Of a stretch of DNA of 64,000 nucleotides, positions 1-13,221 are shown piece after piece. Location: the NCBI GenBank assembly GCA_035582835.1, contig JAYKAV010000112.1:4736361-4800360 (forward strand). Reading direction: 5' to 3'. The notes beneath the pieces were generated by a model. The model was given only the letters and a program-made list of their open reading frames with translations, was not told the origin of the DNA and made no database searches. Origin of the DNA: Phoebastria nigripes (taxonomy: Eukaryota; Chordata; Aves; Procellariiformes; Diomedeidae). The first letter of the stretch is position 1, and every line of letters begins with the position of its first letter. Position numbers and translations under genes: made by a program.

Positions 1-3000
1 GGCCCAGAAAGAAAGCAGATTTTCCAAATAGGGCTACGTTTCTGGAAATTTTGAGGACGGTGCAGAGAGACAAAAAAAAAAGATGCTACTAGGGAAAGGC
101 CCTACTTGTGCCTCCCCTCAGGCACCCCACTCGGCTCGCCAGCAGCACCCACCCAGCTCCCAGCACACATAGCCTTGCCCGGTGGGTGCATTAGGAGACA
201 CAAAGCAGCAAAGCTGAAGACCAAGAGGACAAATCCACAAGCAACTAGGCTCCGCTAATTAGTTCTACTCACCAACAACATACCGATCCACATGATAACC
301 ACAAGTCCAAGCATACTAAGAATTGGTTAATTAATATTATTCTCCTCTCTGAACCAGTACGAAAGCATTACCAGAAAGACTCATGAATCTCGCAGAGAAG
401 AGTGTGTGAAACACTCGTTGCTTTCTGACCCTGCACAACCCCACTGGGAGTTAACAAGAAAAGAACGTGTGAAGGTAGAAATTTATCTGACATTGCTGAG
501 AACTGTTATCCACATCCCTAAATCAGGANATTAGGTCCTATGTCCTTAATCAACTGTAAGAGTTACAAATAACAGNAGGGGTGCCTAAGAATGGCTAGTG
601 AACGGTACAGGAATGCTGGAAAGATTTATGTGGTTTCATTCAGGCTTAGGGAAGAAAAGAGTTTCAAGATTAGAGGCAGCCTGGATTTTTCAATCAATAA
701 AGGTTTCCTCCTCAATCCCAAAATCTTGAGTCAGTTTAATCCTGCTATCTAGTTCTCTGCATGATTTCTAACAAAGAAGTATTTAAAAACCCCACAACAA
801 TCAGTAATGCCTTTCTTTCTCTGTTTTGTCACTAGCACGTCCAACTATCAGCCAGTTATTTCCTTGAAATGGAAGTCAGGATACTTTTAGTGCAATGGTT
901 GCTAGACACTGTGACACCTTCTAGTTTTAGAACCAAGACAAGTATGCCATACGTTTTTAATAAATGTCCATTAAAAGCATCCTAACAGTTTTAAAGACTT
1001 GGTGATGAACCTGCCATTAAGAATACATGCAACTAAACACGATGGCCTTGAAGGTCACGAGACAGAAGGAGGGGAAGGAAAAAATAATTGCGATCCACTA
1101 TTACAAAAGGAACAAGAGCAGTCTCAGAGAAGCAGTTGCCCTGAGCAGCCTGTAAGACTAAGGGCTTTAACTCATTCCTCACTAATTTTAGACTTCTGTT
1201 CTGAAACACATTATTCAAAGACTGAAATGCTGTTGAGTCATTCCATCAGCTTCTTCAACTGCAACACAACTCNGAGACCTCAAATCACATTTATAAAAGA
1301 ACTCCGAGTGTCACATACACATATCGACTGAGAGCATGTTTTGTTGGCTTTACCTTTCTATAACTTTCTAATTTTGCAATAACTAACCACATTTTTACTC
1401 TGCTACAGTAAACTTGTTTTCTTTTCTAGGTTTGATTGATGCTTCAGTGGAATCAGGTAGATTTGAAGTCTGGCATGTGCTTTTTTTTTTTTTAACATTA
1501 ACAACCAAATAAAGCAGAGCACGCTGCAGATCCTTAGGATACCTGGAAAGGAGGGCAAATTTGGAACTCTGAAGATGAAGATATGTTTCCTGCCAGCGTG
1601 CCAAGGTCAGTTTTACTGCTAGTATTGCTAGTCTTCTCTTGCAAAAGGAAAACAGCACTCTCCTGATGAGGAAAAATTAGTACAGATACAGATCTTGATT
1701 CCAGGCATCCCAAACTATCCCATTTATTCCCATTCATGCCTACAGATAACAAAGGTAATTTTCTATCATCCACAAACCAACTGCAGACATACTCTATTTT
1801 TTGTCCTCATGAGAAACACCAGAAAGCTCCCAGAGTTTGAGCACCTTGGTAAAAATGTTTGAGGTCAGTCCTTAGATCTATTTAAGCNTAGGGCCTTACT
1901 AATATTGCCACAATTAACACTGAATGTACTCTTTAGCTCCTGGTCCAAACAAATGTCTCTGATCTTTACCAAACACATAAAAGTACACTAACGGTCTGAT
2001 GACAAGCTTTGTCTCAACCATCTACCCCAACCTCATCTCACCAAATCCCCAGTGCNCGTTGTGTTTTCACCTGCCTCAAGGAGGAGGATGCGTAACCAGA
2101 AGAGTCAAGTCGTCAAGCAATCAACACTGGTACACATTCCTCTCTTCACATGGGTTTCCCACACACGCGCACTCTTACATATAAAATAGGTATAAGCATT
2201 TTGACGTTACTCCTGCTTCTTCAGAACAACATAGCAGCTCAACGTCATACAGTCACTGTCTGAGTTAAGCCACTGATTTCAGTTCTGTCCTTTCAGTAGT
2301 ACAGTACCAGAAGCTTTCGGTAAAAAGCATCAGTAATAGAGAAGTTATGCACCACTTGAGAATCCTGAGTAGTGCTGAAAGCAATGTAGCACAGAGATGA
2401 AGTACATGCCAAAATAACCCTAACTGTGCCGCTTTGGAGCTAGCACGAGCTTTTAAAATCATGAGTACAGTCATTCAATATACCTACATAAAAAACATGA
2501 CAATGAAGGAAAGAACTAGTTGGGTGTATTTTGGCATAGCTGCACCAAATCAAAGACCACTTTCTTTACGTAGCCAGAGTCATATACTCAAGCTAAGTAC
2601 CAAGCTTCCCTTAAACCCACAAGCCATGCACCAAAGCTCCGCTCCAGATCTATCTTCAAATGACTATGGCCAGTCCCCCTTCCCCCACAACATTGCATGG
2701 CTTTCAAGCACAATCATATGTTATTCCATAGTCTTCAAGGTATCAAACTTACATTCTGATCAGGATCACCAAATCCCAGCTTGAGAGGGGATTCAGAGAT
2801 AGCTGGATGCCCAGCATGAAGTATAACAGAAAAATACAGAATCAGAAGACCCTTTTTTCTTTCCACTGCAATATACCGCTGCCTCCCCCTAATTTCTTGA
2901 CCAGCACTGAGCCTCTAACTCTCCACAATACTCCACACCTTGCTTCTCCAGACTCCTCTCCAACCCACTTCCAGCTAACATTTACATACAATATTTATTT

Positions 3001-6000
3001 TGGTTTTGGAAAGGAATCTGAAGCATCTGTATTATATTAAGCTCACCACCACCACCAAAAATGAACAGAATTAAGACTGCCTGCAAAGTCTATATTCCTG
3101 TAAAACTGAAGTTTGAGTTTATACTATTCAGATTCAATAACTGAAGTACAACTCCTTGTACCCTGAGTCATTTGGGTAAAGTGACTATCTTCCACTGGAA
3201 AAAACCTCCTCAGCCACATGTGAAGTTGTTTCACTATTNCTTCCCTCGAGGAGGGAAGTCATCCAGCATTTTGAACAACGTAATTCAGGCAGAGAGCAAA
3301 GGCCTGAAAAACATGAGAAACATCAGTAGAGTCATATTTGAAGAACCTTCTTTTGGAAGGAGGGACAGGACTGCAAGGCTACATATTCAAACTCCAGGCT
3401 CTGCTGTTCCAAAACTTTAATTAAAATCCCTGCTCACTGCACTCGAAGCACACAAGGTATCCATGAAACAAAAAACTGAGCTGCAGAGTATTTGGGATAT
3501 TTGTCCTTTATCAAATGCTTTGACACCAGCTGGAGCAAATCACTTCTCTGCCTAATCAAGAATCTCTTTTTACTCAAATTGGAGTAAGTCTAAAAACACC
3601 AAAACCAACAACAAAAGCACACATGCATCACACACACCAGAAAGTTCAAAGGCTAGTTTTTTTAGGAGGATGAAAAGATCAAACTTGGAGATCAGAAAAG
3701 TTACCCATTTATCACCCTCATGTAATTCAGGCTGTGNGTCTATCAGCCGTAACCATTGTTCCATCTCACATCATTTTCAGTGCCACTAATTGCAAATCCA
3801 TTAAGTGGATGTTCCTTATGCATATAACTTCACTCCTTAGTTACAGCACTGCAGACTTCCCAGAGTATTTGTTCTCAGCACTCTTCCCAGAAGCAGGGTT
3901 TGTTTCCTCATGTGTCAGTTCACAAATCCCTTCACAGGAATGGCAAACTTGGCCTGTAAAATACAGCTTTACATTCCACGCTTTCCCTTGCCTGTCTTCC
4001 ACAGACTTCCTCCCCCTCCCCGCCCCGCTTCAAAAAATCCAAGATTTAAAACCCTAACAGTAATTCTTCCCTATATTCCCAAAGCGCACTGAAAAATTTA
4101 AACATTTACACATTTGAAAGTTTCGACCATGAAACAAAGATTTGTTACTCCAGCAGAGCTAGTGATTATATTGTGATATATTACTATATTCCTGCCCCAT
4201 CCAAACCATCCTGAGGTCCAACCTGCATCTGCGAAGTCAGTGTAAAAAGTACAAATGTATTCTTGTATATATACTAAATCACACTCTTTACATAGGTAGA
4301 GCTTTTATCAGCAACATTCTGCCAGTTTAAGAAGAAAAAAAAACAACCAGCAGTCAGGAAGCACTTCTCTCTATACCACTGATAGATGTAACTATACCAG
4401 CAAGTCCAAACCTGAGCATAAGCCCAAGAAGGTCTTCTACAGCANAGAGATGATAACAGAAAAAGAGAAAATCATAAAAATTTGATAAAATAAGCAAGAT
4501 GAGAAAAGGAGGAAGAGATTCCACAAAAGAGCAAATAATATTATGAGAGACTACAATGGGGCATGGAGAGGAACATGGGGAAATTCCCACAGGGAAGAAA
4601 AAAAAATTTTGTACTGATTGGCCAATGCAGAGTGACAGCAAGAAAAAGAAACTGACAGCTGGTAAAGAGGAAATAATTATTACCCAAAGTACCTTAATTG
4701 CCACATGGGATCAAAATCAAAGATACATCTTACCTGGCATCCAACCTCCACTTTCACAGTGGATTAAGAACACAAGAGACGGGCCAGGNTGATCCACCCA
4801 AGGAAGCAGCAGGCTAAGAGGAACGGTAATCACACTTCCAACCTCCAAGCTGGTGCCACTTGGTATTCCAAGCAGACAGACTTGTTTTCCACCCAATATA
4901 TCACACGTGCTATGAAGCAACAGCTCCCTAACTGAGATTTTTCAGCTCACTATATTAAAAAAAAGTAAGTTTGTTTTCTTTAGAAACACATTACAGTTCT
5001 ACTTCAACCAATTCCCTGGTCTTCCTCCTCCTCACCACCAAGAACGATGGCCTGGGCATTAACAAACTCATTGTACCAGGATCACGTGAAACATATTTGC
5101 AGCATTTTTTTTTTTTACTTAGTTTGCTTTGTCTTTATATCCTCCTCTGAAGGCCTTCCAATTCCTCNGAAGTCTACAAATGCAAACAGATTTTATAGCA
5201 GAGCTTTGAGGTTTTTTTCCCTTTGGTTTAAGCATTTGCTATTGTCATGTTCATAAAATCCAGCAACACACTTCAGTGTCATATGCCGAGCAGAGACTGC
5301 AGCAACAGAACATCTGGGTTCTTATCTCGGCAAAAATCACAGATCCCTTCGGTAGGCTACGGATCAGCACCAAGCCAAGTCAACATCCTTCTCTAGGCTT
5401 TAGTTTTCCTCCCGCATTCGCAAGCGTTTAAGAATTACCTGATGCTTATATCTCTCTCCCATCCTTTACAGACCTGCGCAGGAGAGGACGATGAAGCTAT
5501 TACAATAAAGCCTGCACCAAAAGCTATCCTCAAATAGCTATGGCTATGCCTTCAAAGGCACCAGAAGGCATCTTCGGGATACATGGCACGTTTCCACATG
5601 GCCTGCGGAAAGCAGCCTACCTGTCACCGCTGTAGCCATTCTGCCAGGGGCACAAAGCACAAAGGCGGCTCTAAATAAAACCGTGCCCCCCGACACCTCC
5701 GACCGCAGTCTGTTACACGGCTGCCGGTTTCCGATGGCTTCGCCGCATCTTCTCCCTGACACCCGGGCTGTAACTCGGAAGACAGAAGCTGGTCCCGGCG
5801 TCTCCCCAGCGCGGTTTAAAGGAAGGGGGGAGAGGAGATAAAAACCCGGCTCTTTGTACCATTTTTACGGGGATTTCTGCCGCCCCATCCCCATCCCGCA
5901 CCGCGCAGAGCCGGGCTCCCGTGCCACCGAGGCGGCCCGGCGTTAGACAAAGCCGCCCCCCCTCCGCAGGCGCGGGGAGCGCCCAGCCCCGTCCCCGCTC

Positions 6001-6002
6001 AC
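1..6002 (-). other. RNF149: RNF149 intron 1 (partial, runs off the window)
   Basis: The GT donor of RNF149 exon 1 lies at 6001-6002 (minus strand) and no further RNF149 exon was recognised down to position 1. I looked for the segment after the PA-domain exon (the stretch leading to the transmembrane helix) and for the RING cysteines and saw neither, so the rest of the gene should lie to the left of the window. The stretch is mostly AT-rich unique sequence with short homopolymer runs (for example T runs near 1482 and 5107). Open frames here are short and have no recognisable domain. A snoRNA hosted in a mammalian RNF149 intron (SNORD89) was not identified here. Confidence 0.7.
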
Positions 6003-7330
6003 CCAGGTGGGACATGGAGACGGTGCTGTTGCCGAAGCGGGCCTCGTTGTAGATGACCACGGCGGCCGCCCGCTTCCGCGCCGCGTTGGTGACCTTGTCC
6101 TTGAAGGTGCAGCCGCCGCGGGCCACCAGGGCGATCCAGGGCGGCGGGTCGCCCTCGGGGGGGCCGCGGCCGCCGGGCGGCAGCGGCACGTCGTAGTCGG
6201 TGTCGGTGGCGCAGCCCTCCATGTGCCGGGGCGAGGCGCCGCGGGGGATGCCCACCAGGCCCTGGGCGCTCTCCTTGGGCGAGCTGTCCCCGTAGCGGCC
6301 GCTCTCCGTGTTGCCCCGCACCGTGCGGTTGCTGAGCGGCTCCACGTAGGCCGTGCTCACCCACGCCGTGTACCACTCCAGGGCCCGCGCGCCCTGACCC
6401 ACCGGCGCCCCCAGCGCCACCAGCGCCGCCGCCACCAGCGCCAGCCGGGCGCGACGCACCATGGCCCGGCCGCCGCCGCGACGCGGCCCGCCGCGACCAG
6501 GAGGAGCGGGAGGAGGCCGCTCCGCCGCCTCCGCGCCTCGCTCTGCTCTGCCCCGCGCCGCGCAGGTAACCCCCCGCTGCCCGCCCCGGGCGGAGCCCGC
6601 CCGCCGCCGCGGCTAATGGCGAGGCGGAGGCCGGCCCGCCCCGCCCCGCCCGACCGGCCGCGCACGCGCGGCCCCGCCCCCGCGGGGAGTTTCCCCTCCC
6701 CCCCCGGGGGATGCCGGGAGGGGAAGGGAGGGAGCCGGGGCGGGGCGAGCGGCCGTTGCCGCGCCGCGAGGGGCGCCCCGCCCTCTTCGCCGCCGGCCCC
6801 GCCCCCGGGGCGGCCGGCAGCTGCCGCGGGCCCGCCCCGCGGCGCGTGGGGTCTCGGTCAGCCTCGACCCCGGCGGCGAGGGGCCGGCCCGGGGCGCCTC
6901 CGGGCCCCAGCGCCCGGCTAGGCCGGGCCTGGACGGGGGGGGGGGGCACAAGCGCAGGGGAGGGGAGGAAGCCGGCCCCCTGCGCGGAACCGGTGCCCGC
7001 GGGGGATTAACCTAAAGCGCCTCCTGCGCGGAGAGTGCCCGCTGCAGCTTTCCCCTCGCCGTACAAAGGAGCCCGTGGACGTCACTGGGCCTTCAACCCT
7101 AGCGGCGGGAGGCAGCGTTCAGTCCGGACCATCCACTCGGCCAGTGGTACACGCGCGAATTTAAACTAGTCACCGCCCCGCCCTGCGGGGCGCACCTCGC
7201 CCCCGCGCAAGGGTAAAGCGCGCCCTGCCGAGCGGGGGCGGCCGGCGGCCGGCGGCGGGAGCGGGCGGGAGGAGGGCGGTCAGAAGGCAGGCGGGGATAG
7301 AGCGGTGAGCAGCNGCGGCGGGGAAAGGGG
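5700..7330. promoter_or_regulatory. RNF149: CpG island and promoter region of RNF149
   Basis: The GC content and CpG density rise sharply from about 5700 and fall after about 7330. The island covers exon 1, the 5' UTR and roughly 850 bp upstream. It contains repeated GC-box-like GGGCGG/CCGCCC sequences, for example around 6630-6700 and 7240-7280, and a run of about 11 G at 6937-6947. I see no obvious TATA box close to the start codon. The long open frames on both strands are a product of high GC. A CpG-island promoter driving leftward transcription of RNF149 is the simple reading. The exact transcription start is not visible. Confidence 0.8.
6003..6462 (-). CDS. RNF149: RNF149 coding exon 1: signal peptide and start of PA domain
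   Basis: Encodes residues 1-153 plus one base of the next codon. The ATG at 6462 opens a hydrophobic signal peptide (about residues 1-25, rich in A, L and V). The segment ALEWYTAWVSTAYVEP, then SGRYGDSSPKE, WIALVARGGCTFKDKV and AAVVIYNEARFGNSTVSMSH is the N-terminal half of a protease-associated domain and matches human RNF149 closely as I recall it. Possible N-glycosylation sites are N45 (NRT) and N145 (NST). The exon ends in CTG G followed by GT-GAGC, a good donor in phase 1. Family knowledge: RNF149 is a PA-TM-RING E3 ubiquitin ligase of endosomal and other membranes. The transmembrane and RING parts are encoded by exons outside the window, so activity cannot be judged here. Paralogues such as RNF13, RNF128 and RNF150 are poorer matches, and the neighbouring CREG2 also supports RNF149. 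Confidence 0.93.
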
Positions 7331-9262
7331 GCAGAGCCACTCGAAGTTCAGGTGCGGGAGGCGCCTGTGCTGTCGGACTGAGAGGAGCTCATGTCAGAAG
7401 GATGAAAAACAGTGAGAGCGTCAGTACCGTGTGGGAAAAAAAAAAACCTGGAGAAAAATGTATTGAAATAAGAGATAAAGGTGCTGAATAAACACGATCG
7501 TTTTATGGATTCGTTTTCCATTGAATAGAAATATTTGATATATACCTCTTCTTAAATAAACACGTTTAAAGTCTTCCCTATTTTTTCAGACAAGGCATCT
7601 GTACCTTTTTCCAGCTTCTGAAATGGATCACTTGTTTTCACCAGCTACCAGTCTTTTTCGAATGGTCTCATACACCCNTTTTTCCTTCAGAAGCCAACAG
7701 TTGTGTGATCGTACATTGTTAACCTGTGTCNTCAAACAACGTTGTCAAACTTAGGTATTTTCTTCCTAATCGTGATTATATGTTGTGGCTGCTGAGGCAG
7801 ACGGGGTCTAGTAGAGCCTGGAATAGTTTGTGCAGAAGGTGCCATCAGACAAAAGCCATGAGCTCAGTGAACTGCCCTACTCTGTGTTGGCACCAAGGCC
7901 AGTATGTCCCCATTTCTGTTCCACAGTCGGTGTTTAAATAAATAAATAAATACATTTCAAACCCAAAGTATTCTTTAAAGTAATTCTTTTAGCATTCTCC
8001 GAAAATACTTGGCAGTGTTAGGACTCTCTCCAAAGGCACTGAGCAGTGAGAACAAGATTAAAGTAGCAAAATCAAGAAGACAGCCGAGACTGAGCAGACA
8101 AAGTAATGTGGAAGGGGCTGTGGAGAAGGAATTGCAGGTTGAGGGAAGAACACAGAAAAACTAGACTTAATGAAGAAAAAATTAGGAAAAAGAGGATAAG
8201 GCAACAGAGGAGCAGGAGAATGTTAGATGGGAGAGGGCACGTGGAGGTGGTGGCAGAGCAGAGGCAGCTAAAGGGTGAGCCATGTTGAAGGACGACAAGT
8301 GACAGGCAATTCGGAAGGAGCACAAATTCAGCGTTTGGCAAAAAGCAGATCAAAAAAAGTGACAGTACTTTAGGGAGTCCAAAAATGTTGTTCAAATGAG
8401 AATTTTTTGGCAAAAAAAGTGAAAGACGCTTAGTGTGATCAGAATAGACATCACTCTGGAAACGGGATAAAAGTAAAAAGAGTCAGTACAAAGGAAAAGA
8501 ACAGCTGCAGGAAATGTTCTTTTAAGAATATGGAGTCACTGGAAGTAGGAAACTGATGTTGACTGTGATTTGTACAGGTTAGGAAACTGTTGTCACGGTC
8601 CTCACAGCGAATGCAGTCCAACCAGCGGCAAGACAAAGACTGTAAGGCGTAAATAGGAAACACAGGCTGTTTCCTATAACCTTTATCAGATATGAAGTGG
8701 GAATTTTAGTGGGAGAGCTTGAATTTTGTTGAAAGGAGATGGTGCGGGAAAGCAAGATGAAAAGGTAAATTGTCAGCCTTGGCTTAACATGCCGGAGGAC
8801 AGTAGACAGTGGAGAACAAGCTGTAACAAGAACTTAGGTAAGAGCAAGGCTAGCAAGGGAAGAAATAGCACTGAAGAAGCTTCCAAAACACGATTAATGC
8901 ACACCTGAGAGGTGACTGCTCAGTCCTCACGTGCAGAAAAGAAGAGCAAACGTTGTTAAGAGTGACATTTAACTGCCACAGTGAAAGCAAAGCTGACAGT
9001 AATGAGAAGACGAAGGAAAGATGAAAGGTGCTTGGCTAGACTTTTCTCCCCAGAGAAAAGCAAGGCTGTACCAACACAGACCTGAGTCTTAATTCCCAGG
9101 AGTATTTTGAGGGAAATTAGCTTGGTTCAGGAAAAGTGAAANAAAAATCAGATGTTCAGATCAGATAGAAATTCTAATGGCTTTCAGCAAAAGGTCAGTT
9201 ACTCTGGCTAATGCTGTGCTGCAGACACACATTCTAACTGCAGTTTACATTTTGAAATTTGT
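7331..9262. other. Intergenic region between the RNF149 promoter and the CREG2 3' end
   Basis: No exon with recognisable homology. From about 8040 to 9010 the + strand is strongly purine-rich (A and G), so the minus strand reads as pyrimidine-rich and gives a leucine- and serine-rich shadow frame at 8072-8413. The rest (7331-8040) is ordinary AT-rich sequence with an AATA-type repeat near 7937-7950. No RNA gene was recognised. Confidence 0.5.
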
Positions 9263-9268
9263 TTTATT
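9263..9268 (-). other. CREG2: Possible distal polyadenylation signal for CREG2
   Basis: TTTATT on the + strand reads AATAAA on the minus strand, about 3.5 kb beyond the CREG2 stop codon. The sequence between 9270 and 12768 lacks recognisable exons, so it could be a long 3' UTR. A nearer AATAAA lies at 12612-12617, about 150 bp after the stop. Nothing here shows which one is used; 3' end reads would decide. Confidence 0.3.
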
Positions 9269-12200
9269 TGCATTTCTTCTCGATAGGCATTTTGTTAACA
9301 ACATTCAGTATCTTTAGAAATCAAATATATTGCAAATTGCAATACACATCCAGAAACGAGACAGGTTGCATTTCATCCACTGAATTGATGAAAATTTCAT
9401 CCAAAACGGAGCACTCTTTGGTTAAATAAGAACAGCAGTTCAAACTAGCTGTGCTTAAATCCTGTACATGCATTGCATTTCACAAATTAGCAAAAAGTGA
9501 GAACCCAAGTTTAGAACTTTGTCTTCCTTTTTTCAGCAAGTATACAGACATGACTAAATGCATCTCTTAAACATTGCAAAACCATAGTTGAATTTTTAAA
9601 TAACACACGTTGCACAACAAGCTTTTGGGGGGAAGCTACAGAAATAACTAAAATACAGAACACATGGAAATAAATTACACATCAGCTAGTTGAAATGCTT
9701 AATAAATTCATAAGGGCTTATCAAAACTTTTATAAAAATGCTTATTTGATCTAATAGTTAAAGCATAACAAATAAATAGGATTTTTGCTATTTACTTGAA
9801 CTGAAGCAAGATCAGACCCTTTACAGTCTCAAGGAACTATGATTTGATTATGATATCTCAATAACACTCTTTGGGTTAAAAGCTTTAACAAACATCACTT
9901 ACCACGTGATGACCAATATCACTTGAGACATNTGTCAGTTTAAACAAAAATTGGAACTAGTATATAATCAATAACGTATAGTATTTTGGAATTGGAACTA
10001 GTATATAACTAGTATATAATCAAACCCAATTAAGCAAACTACCATCTCCTCCCCTTTTTTTGCTCCAGAAAATTCCATTCAAAACCTGCAGGTCATATTT
10101 TTGATGAATTTCTACAGACTTTCAAGGACTTTTATGGTAGCTATTCCTTGGGAGAAGGAAGCATGAAATGAGAACAGGTGATTTAAGATGGCATTTCTTC
10201 ATGAAGCCCCTTTTGTCACTTCACATGCCATCGCCGTTTCACGTTTTGAGGTTCTGTCAAGAGCCTCACAGCAGGTCCATGTCGAAAAGCTTCTTGATGA
10301 ATGTGTCAATTTACAATACAGAAGCTACTCCAATTAATCTGGGTGTGCAGGGAGACAGCCTATAGCAAGTAGGGTATTGTAAATTCAAAACCTTTCTTAG
10401 TGCACGCTGACTTCTTAAACACTTAAAGCTCTACTAAACATCGTTGATACAATCCCTTACTGCTTTAAAGCAAGAGTGTTAATGAGTTAACAGATAGGAC
10501 ATAGGACCAGGCTGTGCAAGGATGTAAATGAAATTGAGAGTATAGTAACAGCAGCATTTCTAAAATTCTTCCTCTCTTCTTCAGCTTGTTTAAACATTAA
10601 GCTTGTACACTGGATTTGCTTAATCTGTGTGTGTTTAGGGGCGGGGGAGAGAATAGGCAGTTCAGGTTTCTCTGGGAATAGTAGTGAACTGGGATAATGA
10701 AACATGTAATTAAAGTTGCACAGAAATGTTAGATCTGTGGAGCTTCCCTTACAGGGTCTAGTGCTCTGCCTGTGGAACTCAGTTTTAAAAGTCCCATTAA
10801 TCCTAATGGGCCTTAATCCTAAGTATCAAATCCATAGTGGACAAAGCTCTCCATGGCAAAATGATACGAATCGAGGAGGATTTCACNTGATGGTATTCTA
10901 TAAATCTGTACAGGATGGGCCGTTTTGCTTCAGTACTACACAGTGCAAGATTCGGGGGCAAACTCAAATGGGAAAATGCTGTTCATCTGCCAAGAAAAAA
11001 AAAGGAAATGGATTCAGGCAGGACGCTTCCTCCTTTTGCGTAATTACCTCTGCAAAAGATCTGCACTGCTAACAGAGCCTCTGGCAATGAGAAAAAAAAG
11101 TGCTTATAAGTGCCTAAACAAAGTTTTTCCCCCGCATTTGTCTTTGATTCTTACAGAATATCAGGAATGGTAGCGATGCCTGGAGCCTTGAACTTGCCCA
11201 AGGGCTAAGTGGCCCCTGGTAGTTAAACCAGTATTATGCCCAGCTCCGCTCCGGGAATGACTCCCTTTCTCCATGCCTGAACCAAAATAAGCTCAGCTAC
11301 ACTTAATTGGCTTCCAGCTGGTCATAGCTCACGCAGCTGCCTCTGAGCTCTGCCCAGGGATTAACCTGCACAAGCTCAGGTCACTCGCCCAGGGACCCAG
11401 GCTCCTCCTCAGCCCAGCTGTGGTGCGGGCTGGTGTCCAGAGCTCGGGTGCCCTCCCAGGGATGCTGGAAGACCTTCCCCACAGGCACAGAAACCCCATC
11501 TCAATGTGTCTCTTTCTTAATGTAGCAGGGAGAACAGCCGTATAATTTGCAAACAGTGTAATGACTTGGCTGGTTAGCCATGGGACCTTTCTTTCTGTGA
11601 TACCATTGGGAACTGTGGAATAAGTTTACCAGGACATCTAGAGAAAGGGCTGAAGGTGAATAAAATACCTTTGAACTCTTTTGGTATTATCACATGAGAT
11701 GCTGATTCATAATGTGTTTGCAACAAAGTTTGCACTTTCCACACTAGGAAAATGAGTTTTTCATGGCCTGAAATATCTACCTATCTTTAGGCTTCTTTGA
11801 AAAATAAATTCATGAGCAAGCCCTTTAAAACTTGGTGAGGAAACAGAGTTAAGGGACTGGCTCCACCCCTGGGTGAGTTAGTGATGGTTTACAAAAATCA
11901 GTTGCACAAATGAGTTAAAAATAAAGCGGTGGCTGGAGAAGGGGTGCAAAAAGATTGGGACTNCAGGCTATTAAAAATACTTTCCCTGTCTCATAACAGG
12001 AACAGGCTAGCTGAGAACATTTACTTAAATTCTTCTTATGAGAATGTTTATACTTGTATTGGGATAATCCTTGTGGGGCTGGTTTGGTTTGGGCCCTCAA
12101 TGTGTTTAGCCAGTTTTGTGTCAGTGAGAGACAAGTTACACTGGAGCCGTGTTGCTGCTTGCATTTTTTCTCCTAAAAGAGAGAATTTCTACTCAATTTC

Positions 12201-12768
12201 CAAGTGAAATTTCAAATTAGATAATTAGGGAAAAGCACATGTAGAAAATATAAGTTAGCAAATGAGGACAGCTTTAGCAAAATATTTTTTAAAAACTTAA
12301 ATATCTAAATTTGCAGCTATTAAGTTTATCTTAGAGTACTTACAAATCAAGGGAGACCAAGCAGCAGTAATACCTCCACAATATATAGAGGGTTCTGAGT
12401 AGGCAATTCGCTTTTTCTGTAAATCAGAACATTATATTTAGCACATACTGTAGTTTACCTGTGGGTGCACAGCAATAAAAGTCAAAACAGAAAGGAAGCA
12501 TTTTTAAGCAGCATTCAAGATGATGCATTGCCTGTTTGAAATGACACGTTTGTACATTGCAGGGTAGGGCTAGTATCCACCTCTCCTTTATAATTTGAAA
12601 GTCTGTGTTGGTTTATTTTCACTCTTGCTCCATGAAAGACAGAGCTATTTTGAAGCCTTTTGGGAAAGAAAAAAAAAAAAAACCCACTGTAAAGTAACCA
12701 TCCAGCATGAAATTTTAAAAGTGTTTGGAAAGGAAACTCAGAAGAGCTCTATCTCGAAGCCCATTCAA
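9269..12768 (-). other. CREG2: Possible CREG2 3' UTR or downstream sequence
   Basis: This lies immediately downstream of the CREG2 stop codon. Most is AT-rich (9269-10700), with a local direct repeat of GGAACTAGTATATAA near 9953-10020. A GC-richer patch lies at about 11180-11480. No open frame has recognisable homology. A long AT-rich 3' UTR is possible but unproven. Confidence 0.35.
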
Positions 12769-12916
12769 TCATCCTTTACTTGGAACTGCTTTTAAATACT
12801 CTTCTACTGCAATGGCAGAAACTTCTCCATACCAGCTTTGAAGCCAGATGTGCTCAATGTTCATTTTCATGAAGAACCACTCATAGCTGCGAGGCCACTT
12901 TCTTACCACCGGGTGC
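12769..12916 (-). CDS. CREG2: CREG2 coding exon 4 (last), with stop codon
   Basis: Begins after a CTTCCAG acceptor at 12917-12923. Its first base, G, completes an AGG (Arg) codon split with exon 3. It then reads HPVVRKWPRSYEWFFMKMN and IEHIWLQSWYGEV, ending KAVPSKG and TGA at 12769-12771. These are the C-terminal strands and helix of the CREG fold and match human CREG2 closely (human HPGMRKWPRQYEWFFMKM). Codons 229-277. The exon is in full frame and intact. Confidence 0.95.
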
Positions 12917-13221
12917 CTGGAAGGACAAAGAAAGGAAAAAAAAATTTAAAAGATGTGCCAAAGCAGATGCAGAGTCTGCTTTTTAATTCAGCCTAGTGTG
13001 CTCAGCCAGAGTGAAACCTGAGATCTGAGAATCACCATCATTCCTCTTTTGCGCCCTCCCTTGCAGTAAGGTTTATGATCTTCCACACCCCAGTCTGGTG
13101 AGAACTGCAACGAAGGCAGCCAACAAACACCACCTTCCCCTATTGCAGAACCCCATCTCTAAAGGCAGATGTTGTTTGGTCTCTAAGTAAGTGAAAAACA
13201 GTTAGAGGAGATTCTCTGAAC

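Noticed and set aside
5999..6949. 316-codon open frame (minus) and 304-codon open frame (plus, 6007-6921) over the RNF149 CpG island
   Set aside because: Both are low-complexity Gly/Arg/Ala/Pro frames in very GC-rich sequence, overlapping the real exon in the wrong frame. No family resemblance.
8072..8413. Hydrophobic leucine-rich minus-strand frame, like a membrane protein
   Set aside because: Caused by pyrimidine-rich sequence opposite the purine-rich tract; no family match.
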